From an uncultured Ignavibacteria bacterium (GTDB lineage Bacteria > Bacteroidota > Ignavibacteria > Tepidaquicellales > Tepidaquicellaceae), in contig CALEVL010000329.1 in assembly GCA_937924675.1 (NCBI GenBank), forward strand, positions 1 through 11,937: a DNA stretch of 11,937 nt. Direction: 5' to 3'. The notes beneath the pieces are model-generated. The model ran no database searches. It saw only the letters and a program-made list of their open reading frames with translations, and had not been told where the DNA came from. The stretch's first letter is position 1; every line of letters begins with the position of its first letter. The translations under genes were made by a program, and so were the position numbers. This document shows positions 6,644 to 11,937 of this stretch, piece by piece.

Positions 6644-8467
6644 TTACGTTCTGCTGAAACGCTTGTCGAGTTCGTCAGTCGTGATTCGTATTACGGTCGG
6701 TCTTCCGTGAGGGCAAACATAAGGCATTGTACAAGCAAAGAGATCATCTATCAGGTTTGTCATTTCACCCGGCGTAAGTTTATCGCCTGATTTGATCGCG
6801 CTTCGGCATGAAAAAGATTTTGCAAGATTGTCACGCTTCTCTAAGTTTAGCTTTAGCTCGTATTCTTTGTATTGCTCAATTAGCTCAAGAAGGATCTTGT
6901 TCTCATTCCCCAACCTTACATCCGAGGGAACTCCGGTTATCTCTACAATATCATCGCCGATGAAATTCAAACCGAATCCGAGATTCATGATTTCATCTTT
7001 GAGTTCCTTTGCAATATGAAAATCGATCTTAGACAAAGTTGATCTTACAGGTATGAGCAATTGCTGAGAGAAAGATGAATGAGATTCCATCCAAAGCAAT
7101 GCACGTTCATATAAAATTCTTTCATGTGCGGCATGCTGATCAATGATCATGAAGCCGGTCTCTGTCTGGCACATAATGTATTTCAACTGAAACTGCCATA
7201 CGTTGAATCCTTCATACTCTGACTTCTTTGTATGCTCAAATACATTTGACTGAACCGGTGTGTATGGCTCTGGTTTTTCTTGTTTCTGCGGCTGATATTG
7301 GCCCGCATCAAGAATGGAATGAATGTTGACTCCGGTTCTCTGAGGGAAGTCATGACTGAATCTCTCATGTCTTGTAGCAGGAGTTTCTCTGGATTCACGA
7401 GAAGGAGGTGCGAAAGAAAATGACTCGCTGTCACCGCCTAGCGAGAGGGTATTTGAAAATCCCACATTGAATACAAGATCAGCTTTCTTCAAAGACTCCT
7501 TAACGGATTTCCGGATTGTTCCGAATGCCATACTCTCATCATCAAACTTTACTTCCATTTTTGACGGATGCACGTTCACATCAACTTTCTTCGGATCGAT
7601 TTCGATAAAAAGAAAGAAGGAAGGATAATCTCCTTTCTCTATGAGGTCATCATAGCCTGAATATACTGCAAAGTTTAGGTTCTTGTTTGTGAAGTAGCGG
7701 TTGTTCAGATATAGAAACTGATCCTGTCGGGTCTTCTTTGTAAAGTTTGGCTTTGAGATATAACCGAACACTCTGATCTTTTCATTCTCATGTTCCACTT
7801 CGACAAGCGCTTCCGAAAAACCTTTTCCGAAAATCTCAAGGATCCTTTCTCTGAGTGAACTCTTGCGGAGATCAAAGATCGTGTCATCATTATTGATCAG
7901 CTCAAAAGCATTACCTGGATTTGCAAGAGAGAGTCTGATAAATGTATCATAAATGTGCCTGAACTCTGTCTGATTTGATTTCAGGAAATTTCTTCTGCCC
8001 GGTGTATTGAAGAAAAGATTCTTCACACTGATCGAAGTTCCAATATCAGATGCAACTTTAGATCTTTCGACTTCTTCTCCACCGTCTATTCGGATCAGAG
8101 TTGCAATTTCTTCCTCGATTGTTCGGGTCTTAAGTTCTACCTGTGATACAGATGCAATTGATGCAAGTGCTTCTCCGCGAAACCCAAGAGTTCTGATCGA
8201 TTCGAGATCTTCATACGTGGCAACTTTGCTTGTTGAGTGACGAAGAAAGCACATTGCTGCATCCTCTTCCGGCATGCCGCTTCCGTTATCTATCACTTGC
8301 ACAAGAGATTTGCCTGCATCTTTGATAATGACGATTATCTTGTCTGCTCCGGAGTCAATGGAGTTTTCCATCAGCTCCTTCACAACTGATTCCGGCCTGT
8401 TTACAACTTCACCGGCCGCTATCTTATTTGATAATGCCTGAGGCAATACCTTTATCTTTCCGCTCAT
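6644..8467 (-). CDS. mutL: DNA mismatch repair protein MutL (endonuclease-type)
   Basis: 607 residues. The N-terminal GHKL ATPase carries E34-N35 in ELMENSIDSGA, DNGSGM (60-65), GFRGEALASI (95-104) and TPGRRNFLKS. The transducer domain has QDQFLYLNNRYF and VDVNVHPSKMEVKF. A variable linker (~340-425) joins a C-terminal dimerisation domain with all three endonuclease motifs: DQHAAHERILYE (443-454, the DQHA-xx-E-xxxx-E metal site), SCRSAIKSGD (C554) and CPHGRP (585-590). QQLLIPV (468-474) sits where the Bacillus MutL clamp-binding QEMIVPL lies. It should therefore nick DNA itself, as in organisms lacking MutH. The start lies 2 bp after the ftsY stop, with GAGAAG inside the ftsY 3' end as a possible ribosome site, so the two are probably co-transcribed and perhaps translationally coupled. 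It converges with the DUF2130 gene; no terminator is visible in the 17-bp gap. Confidence 0.97.
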   Translation of the reverse strand: MSGKIKVLPQALSNKIAAGEVVNRPESVVKELMENSIDSGADKIIVIIKDAGKSLVQVIDNGSGMPEEDAAMCFLRHSTSKVATYEDLESIRTLGFRGEALASIASVSQVELKTRTIEEEIATLIRIDGGEEVERSKVASDIGTSISVKNLFFNTPGRRNFLKSNQTEFRHIYDTFIRLSLANPGNAFELINNDDTIFDLRKSSLRERILEIFGKGFSEALVEVEHENEKIRVFGYISKPNFTKKTRQDQFLYLNNRYFTNKNLNFAVYSGYDDLIEKGDYPSFFLFIEIDPKKVDVNVHPSKMEVKFDDESMAFGTIRKSVKESLKKADLVFNVGFSNTLSLGGDSESFSFAPPSRESRETPATRHERFSHDFPQRTGVNIHSILDAGQYQPQKQEKPEPYTPVQSNVFEHTKKSEYEGFNVWQFQLKYIMCQTETGFMIIDQHAAHERILYERALLWMESHSSFSQQLLIPVRSTLSKIDFHIAKELKDEIMNLGFGLNFIGDDIVEITGVPSDVRLGNENKILLELIEQYKEYELKLNLEKRDNLAKSFSCRSAIKSGDKLTPGEMTNLIDDLFACTMPYVCPHGRPTVIRITTDELDKRFSRT

Positions 8468-8469
8468 AC

Positions 8470-9414
8470 TTACTTCTCAAACATAGCTTTTACAAAACTT
8501 TCACTTTCAAAGACCTGAAGGTCATCTATCTGTTCACCTACTCCAATGAATCTCACGGGAAGATTCATTTCCTTATTTATCTTTAGGACTATTCCTCCTT
8601 TTGCTGTGCCATCAAGCTTTGTGAGAATGATTCCTGTCAGTCCGTCAAGCGCCGAAGAAAATTCCTTTGCCTGATTGAGTCCGTTCTGTCCGGTGGTTGC
8701 ATCCATTACAATGAAAGTCTCATGCGGTGCATCGGGATCAACCTTCTTCATAACTCTTTTTATCTTCTTCAATTCCTCCATCAGGTGCGACTTGTTATGC
8801 AGTCTTCCCGCAGTGTCAATTATTACCACATCCGTTCCTTTGGCTGCTGCAGATTTTACTGTATCAAATGCAATTGCGGCAGGGTCAGAATTGCTGTTGC
8901 TTTGTATAATGTCAACTCCGGCTCTCTTTGCCCAGATTTCAAGCTGATCATTGGCCGCAGCGCGAAAAGTATCTGCCGAACCAATCAGCACACTCTTTCC
9001 TGCTTTGCGGAAATTATGTGCAAGCTTGCCGATTGATGTGGTCTTGCCAACGCCGTTTACTCCTACTACCATTATCACGAAAGGTTTGGCAGGCGGGTTG
9101 AAACTGAATTCGGTGAATGAAGAAGTCGTATCCGTAAAAACTTTTTTGATCTCATCATTTATCAATCCGGAAAGTTCTTCCTGCGTTTCATACTTTTCTT
9201 TTTTTGTTCTTTCCTTTATGGATGTAATGAGTTGTTCAGATGTATCAAAGCCGATATCCGAGGAAATCAGTATCTCCTCGAGTTCATTAAGAAAATCATC
9301 ATCAATAGTAGCTCTGGAGTTTATCAGGCGGTTCACTTTGCCAAACAGATTGTCCTTGGTCTTGTTCAGCCCTTCCTTCAGCTTATTGAAGCCGATCTTG
9401 TCTAAGAATGCCAA
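8470..9414 (-). CDS. ftsY: Signal recognition particle receptor FtsY
   Basis: GTPase that docks SRP-ribosome complexes at the inner membrane for co-translational membrane-protein insertion. 314 residues: helical N domain (~1-95) followed by the G domain with GVNGVGKTT (118-126), DTFRAAANDQL (from 148), DTAGR (200-204), TKLDGTAKGG (from 255) and closing GVGEQIDDL (281-289). The long acidic A domain of the E. coli protein is absent, as in many bacteria; membrane contact would rely on the N-terminal amphipathic helix (FLDKIGFNKLKEGL). The start is TTG: the frame is open only back to 9439, contains no ATG there, and CGGAG lies 11 nt upstream. First gene of a pair with mutL (2-bp gap). It lies just downstream of the terminator of the acyl-CoA dehydrogenase gene, so it probably has its own promoter, which I could not identify. 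Confidence 0.97.
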   Translation of the reverse strand: MAFLDKIGFNKLKEGLNKTKDNLFGKVNRLINSRATIDDDFLNELEEILISSDIGFDTSEQLITSIKERTKKEKYETQEELSGLINDEIKKVFTDTTSSFTEFSFNPPAKPFVIMVVGVNGVGKTTSIGKLAHNFRKAGKSVLIGSADTFRAAANDQLEIWAKRAGVDIIQSNSNSDPAAIAFDTVKSAAAKGTDVVIIDTAGRLHNKSHLMEELKKIKRVMKKVDPDAPHETFIVMDATTGQNGLNQAKEFSSALDGLTGIILTKLDGTAKGGIVLKINKEMNLPVRFIGVGEQIDDLQVFESESFVKAMFEK

Positions 9415-9425
9415 TTTATTATTTA

Positions 9426-9429
9426 CTCC
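9426..9429 (-). promoter_or_regulatory. Shine-Dalgarno site deciding the ftsY TTG start
   Basis: Minus-strand GGAG (within CGGAGT) lies 11 nt upstream of the TTG at 9414-9412. It is the clearest Shine-Dalgarno sequence in the window, and no ATG lies in frame nearby, so it supports the unusual start codon. The spacing is a little long. Confidence 0.5.
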
Positions 9430-9447
9430 GTCGAAATATTATTTAAC

Positions 9448-9482
9448 AAAAAAAGCCAAACTCAATTAAGAGATTGGCTTTT
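9448..9482 (-). terminator. Intrinsic terminator of the acyl-CoA dehydrogenase gene
   Basis: On the minus strand AAAAGCCAA pairs with TTGGCTTTT (9 bp). After a T-T mismatch the stem continues with CTC/GAG around a six-base TTAATT loop. A run of seven Ts (9454-9448) ends the structure. It lies about 20 bp past the dehydrogenase stop and before the ftsY start, so it separates the two units. On the plus strand only TTTT follows, so termination there would be weak. Confidence 0.85.
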
Positions 9483-9502
9483 GGAATTTACCGGTAAAAT
9501 TA

Positions 9503-10648
9503 TCAGAACATGTTAAGGATGTTTCTTGCAATTACCATCTTCTGTACTTCAGAAGTTCCCTCGCCAATTGTCATGAGTTTCACATCTCTGTAAAGTTTTT
9601 CGACAGGGAAATCTTTCAAGAAACCGTAACCGCCATGAATCTGAATCGCTTCATTAGTTGCCTTCGTAGCAATCTCACTGGCATAAAACTTAGCCATTGC
9701 GGCAGAAAGATTAATCTCTTTTCCCTGATCCTTCATTGTTGCGGCTTTGTAAGTAAGAAGTCTTGCCGCTGAGATCTCTGTTGCCATGTCCGCCAGTTTA
9801 AACTGAATCCCCTGAAATTCACTGAGTGATTTACCAAACTGTTTTCTTTCCTGAGAATATTTCAGTGATGCATCAAGTGCGCCTTGAGCAATGCCCAGAG
9901 AAAGAGCTGCTATGGCAATTCTTCCGCCGTCGAGAATCTTCATACACTGCTTAAAGCCCTGGCCTTCTTCGCCTATTAGATTCTCTGCAGGTACCTCCAG
10001 ATTTTCGAATATCAATTCAGCGGTATCAGAAGCTCTCATGCCGAGCTTGTTTTCCTTCTTGCCTGTTTTGAAACCGGGCCAGCCCTTTTCAATTATGAAA
10101 GCAGAGATCCCGTTCTTGCCTTTTGCTTTATCGCTGACCGCCGTAATGACTGCAGTTTCACCAACGCTTCCGTGTGTTATAAAAAGTTTGCTTCCGTTTA
10201 TGACAAAGTTTCCGTTCTTTCTTTCTGCAGTTGTTGCCATGCTTGCCGCATCACTTCCGGAAACATTTTCGGTAAGTCCCCATGCACCAAGCTTCTTGCC
10301 GGTTGTGAGATCCGGGAGATATTTCTTCTTCAGAGTTTCATTGGCAAACGAATAGATGTGGTTTGTGCAAAGTCCGTTGTGTGCAGCAATTGTCAATCCA
10401 ATAGAAGGATCCACTCTGGAGATCTCTTCAACTATGATAGCATATTCAAGCGTGGAAAAGTTTGCTCCGCCGTATTCTTCCGGAAAGATGATCCCGAGAA
10501 ATCCTACTTCACCCATTTTGCGGGCAATATCCATCGGAAATTCCTGAGATTCATCATACTTCATTATGTGTGGGGCTATCTCATTCTGTGCAAAATCTCT
10601 TGCAAGCTTGCGCACCGAAAGTTCCTGTTCTGATAAGTTGAAATCCAT
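9503..10648 (-). CDS. Acyl-CoA dehydrogenase (short-chain/butyryl-CoA type)
   Basis: FAD flavoenzyme that introduces the alpha-beta double bond into acyl-CoA and passes electrons to ETF, in fatty-acid or branched-chain amino-acid breakdown. 381 residues, standard length. The N-terminal helical domain (LSEQELSVRKLARDFAQNEIAP) is followed by the beta-domain FAD signature GAWGLTENVSGSDAAS (from 121), then the C-terminal helices with RKQFGKSLSEFQGIQFKLADM, QIHGGYGF and RDVKLMTIGEGTSEVQ. Glu363 in IGEGTSE is at the catalytic-base position of short- and medium-chain enzymes (not the isovaleryl/long-chain position), which favours a short-chain substrate; the exact substrate cannot be read. The ATG has an A/T-rich leader without Shine-Dalgarno, a promoter candidate 27 bp upstream, and a strong terminator after the gene, so it appears monocistronic. 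No ETF genes are nearby. Confidence 0.95.
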   Translation of the reverse strand: MDFNLSEQELSVRKLARDFAQNEIAPHIMKYDESQEFPMDIARKMGEVGFLGIIFPEEYGGANFSTLEYAIIVEEISRVDPSIGLTIAAHNGLCTNHIYSFANETLKKKYLPDLTTGKKLGAWGLTENVSGSDAASMATTAERKNGNFVINGSKLFITHGSVGETAVITAVSDKAKGKNGISAFIIEKGWPGFKTGKKENKLGMRASDTAELIFENLEVPAENLIGEEGQGFKQCMKILDGGRIAIAALSLGIAQGALDASLKYSQERKQFGKSLSEFQGIQFKLADMATEISAARLLTYKAATMKDQGKEINLSAAMAKFYASEIATKATNEAIQIHGGYGFLKDFPVEKLYRDVKLMTIGEGTSEVQKMVIARNILNMF

Positions 10649-10674
10649 TTAATATGTTAAGATTTTATTGAACG

Positions 10675-10682
10675 CAAATATA
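10675..10682 (-). promoter_or_regulatory. Bacteroidota-type -7 element upstream of acyl-CoA dehydrogenase
   Basis: Minus-strand TATATTTG matches TAnnTTTG exactly and ends 26 bp before the ATG, giving a leader of roughly 20 nt. The -33 partner is poor: only an ATTTC lies at suitable distance. Evidence is by consensus only. Confidence 0.45.
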
Positions 10683-10773
10683 GGTATATGACTGCTTTAC
10701 TGAAATGTATTTTTCTGTATGATTCATATTTTGAAGTTTTATGAAGATGTTTAGCCAATCAAAAGTTAATCCT

Positions 10774-10789
10774 GTTCAAGATTTTGAAC
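10774..10789. promoter_or_regulatory. Palindrome GTTCAA-gatt-TTGAAC, possible operator
   Basis: A 6-bp perfect inverted repeat with a 4-bp centre, in the 242-bp gap between the phosphoesterase and the acyl-CoA dehydrogenase, 126 bp upstream of the latter. It has no T-tract and so is not a standard terminator. Dimeric repressors of fatty-acid genes use dyads of about this size, but no specific regulator is recognised. The rest of the gap shows nothing beyond the -7 box. Confidence 0.25.
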
Positions 10790-10890
10790 GAATATTTGAA
10801 AAATTGATATGAGAGATCGCCGTTTTGAAGGTGTCATAAGGATTCAGACAGGAAAATCAAGCTCATAGCAGGAATGATATGCTTATGCAG

Positions 10891-11937
10891 TTAAGGAGAT
10901 GTTTGAGGCAGTTCAGCTTTCTTAATTTCAGTCAGGATTCCTTTGTTATCAATAACGGATAATCTTCCATCATGATACCATAAGGCATTCATGAATCCCT
11001 TTGCTGAATTTGCAGAATGATCAAGATCGATTGCAATAATATTTTCATCGTAAAGATAAGAGATATTGTCGAAGATCGTATGCCCTATAATGACTTTCTC
11101 AGCCTCAAATGCAGTCAGGATGTTTCTTAAAGTGTCGGGAGAGAGTTCCGACTCAGCCATGCCTCTATACCACAGCGGCCCGTGCTTTCTTAATACGAGA
11201 GAATCTAAGTATGAAGAACCTGCATCATAGGGTTTGTCAATAATATTTCTCAGATGATCATTGATCTCGCTTATGTTCATATTTGCCCCATGAAGCTGCG
11301 GACTTATGCCGCCGTGTACGAATAAATAATCGCCAATTTTTTCAATACAATTCTTGCTTCTAAGCCATCTGCCGAGTTCAGAGTCAGCTGAGTACCACAA
11401 TTTGTAGTCAAGTCCGAGTGAATCTGCATTTGCGAAATATTTTTTTCTCACATACCTGTGATCACCCCGCAGATTCATAACTTCATGATTACCGAGGATG
11501 AAATGCACTTTGCCGCCTGCAATCTCTGCTTCTGTCTCAAGCTTGTAAATAAGCCACAAACATTCGGTCACGTTTAGTCCGCGATCGAAAAAATCACCGT
11601 TCAGAACCAAATGCCCGCTTCCAAATATCCATTTGAAGCCTGAATCAATTACGCCTGCTCCTTTTAGAATTGATTCAAACCCTTCAAAGTTACCTTCTAT
11701 ATCAGATATGATCAGCATCTTAGATGGCAGGGGATAATTGTCCGGCTCATTTACTATCCGTGATTTGAGGGTGAAGCTAAAAGACTTTCCGGTTTGACTA
11801 ATGCAACATGTGAATGAATCTGCATTTGAAACAGATCTCTTAGACAGAATATAGATTTCCCCGTCAGGCAATATTGAGTAACTGCTTATACCCGGCTCTT
11901 CGTGGAGAATTATCGGACCGTCAGCATCAAATGTTGA
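10891..11937 (-). CDS. Metallophosphoesterase, Shewanella-like phosphatase (PPP) type; 5' end outside window
   Basis: The frame is open to the right edge with no ATG, so 348 C-terminal residues are visible and the start lies beyond 11937. The TTG at 11871 lies inside the coding sequence and is not a credible start. The visible N-terminal ~70 residues are beta-rich (DADGPIILHEEPG...DGEIYILSKRS) and precede the catalytic domain. Metal motifs, numbered on the visible part: SDIEGN (D79-I-E81), LNGDFFDRG (D115, D118, R119), ILGNHEVMNL (N150, H151), VHGGIS (H208), IIGHT (H286). The order and GNHEVMNLRGDHRYV resemble the Shewanella-like (Shelph) protein phosphatases and a Bacteroidota group with DIEGN. 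The usual DxH is DxE here. Substrate (phosphoprotein or nucleotide) is unknown. The signal peptide, if any, is off the window. It ends 242 bp before the acyl-CoA dehydrogenase start. Confidence 0.85.
   Translation of the reverse strand, partial: STFDADGPIILHEEPGISSYSILPDGEIYILSKRSVSNADSFTCCISQTGKSFSFTLKSRIVNEPDNYPLPSKMLIISDIEGNFEGFESILKGAGVIDSGFKWIFGSGHLVLNGDFFDRGLNVTECLWLIYKLETEAEIAGGKVHFILGNHEVMNLRGDHRYVRKKYFANADSLGLDYKLWYSADSELGRWLRSKNCIEKIGDYLFVHGGISPQLHGANMNISEINDHLRNIIDKPYDAGSSYLDSLVLRKHGPLWYRGMAESELSPDTLRNILTAFEAEKVIIGHTIFDNISYLYDENIIAIDLDHSANSAKGFMNALWYHDGRLSVIDNKGILTEIKKAELPQTSP

Noticed and set aside
8951..9469. 172-residue plus-strand frame antisense to ftsY
   Set aside because: The minus strand encodes an unmistakable FtsY G domain; this is a mirror frame of a conserved gene.
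9891..10355. 154-residue plus-strand frame antisense to the acyl-CoA dehydrogenase
   Set aside because: Fully inside a clear dehydrogenase gene and lacking any recognisable motif.
10172..10633. 153-residue plus-strand frame antisense to the acyl-CoA dehydrogenase
   Set aside because: Overlaps both the dehydrogenase and another spurious frame; Cys-rich random-looking composition.

Overview
The window looks like chromosomal DNA from a Gram-negative member of the Bacteroidota/Ignavibacteriota (FCB) lineage. The evidence is moderate-to-low GC, A-rich leaders with mostly no Shine-Dalgarno sequence, two promoter-like sites matching the Bacteroidota -7 consensus TAnnTTTG, a DcaP-type outer-membrane porin, a lineage-typical helical hypothetical protein opening with LSESERRDF, and a DxE-variant metallophosphoesterase of a kind common in that group. 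The phylum is inferred; no rRNA is present to confirm it.

Left part (1-2490, minus strand): an exported porin gene is followed after 31 bp by an exported glutaminase gene. They look like one operon for taking up small solutes and deamidating glutamine in the periplasm. A TAnnTTTG promoter candidate lies in the 186-bp divergent gap upstream of the porin.

Middle (2491-6626, plus strand): a 477-residue helical protein of unknown function, then about 1 kb with no convincing gene. This gap is crowded with repeats: a 7-bp tandem array, a REP-like palindrome, a 150-bp inverted repeat whose arms each have a 10-bp period, a second heptad pair, and an 82-bp segment bounded by 10-bp inverted repeats. 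Then come a small pentapeptide-repeat protein and a DUF2130 protein (one CPxC knuckle, long coiled coil, nuclease-like C-terminal core).

Right part (6644-11937, minus strand): a tight ftsY-mutL pair (2-bp gap). FtsY is the SRP receptor, read from a TTG start. MutL carries the full endonuclease motif set and a clamp-binding-like motif, so mismatch repair here is probably methyl-independent. Upstream is an acyl-CoA dehydrogenase gene with its own promoter candidate and a clear intrinsic terminator. Last is a PPP/Shewanella-like metallophosphoesterase whose 5' end runs off the right edge.

No phage, CRISPR, tRNA, rRNA or intact insertion sequence was seen. Most genes are ordinary; the least explained parts are the repeat-rich gap, the 477-residue protein, the DUF2130 protein and the DxE phosphatase.
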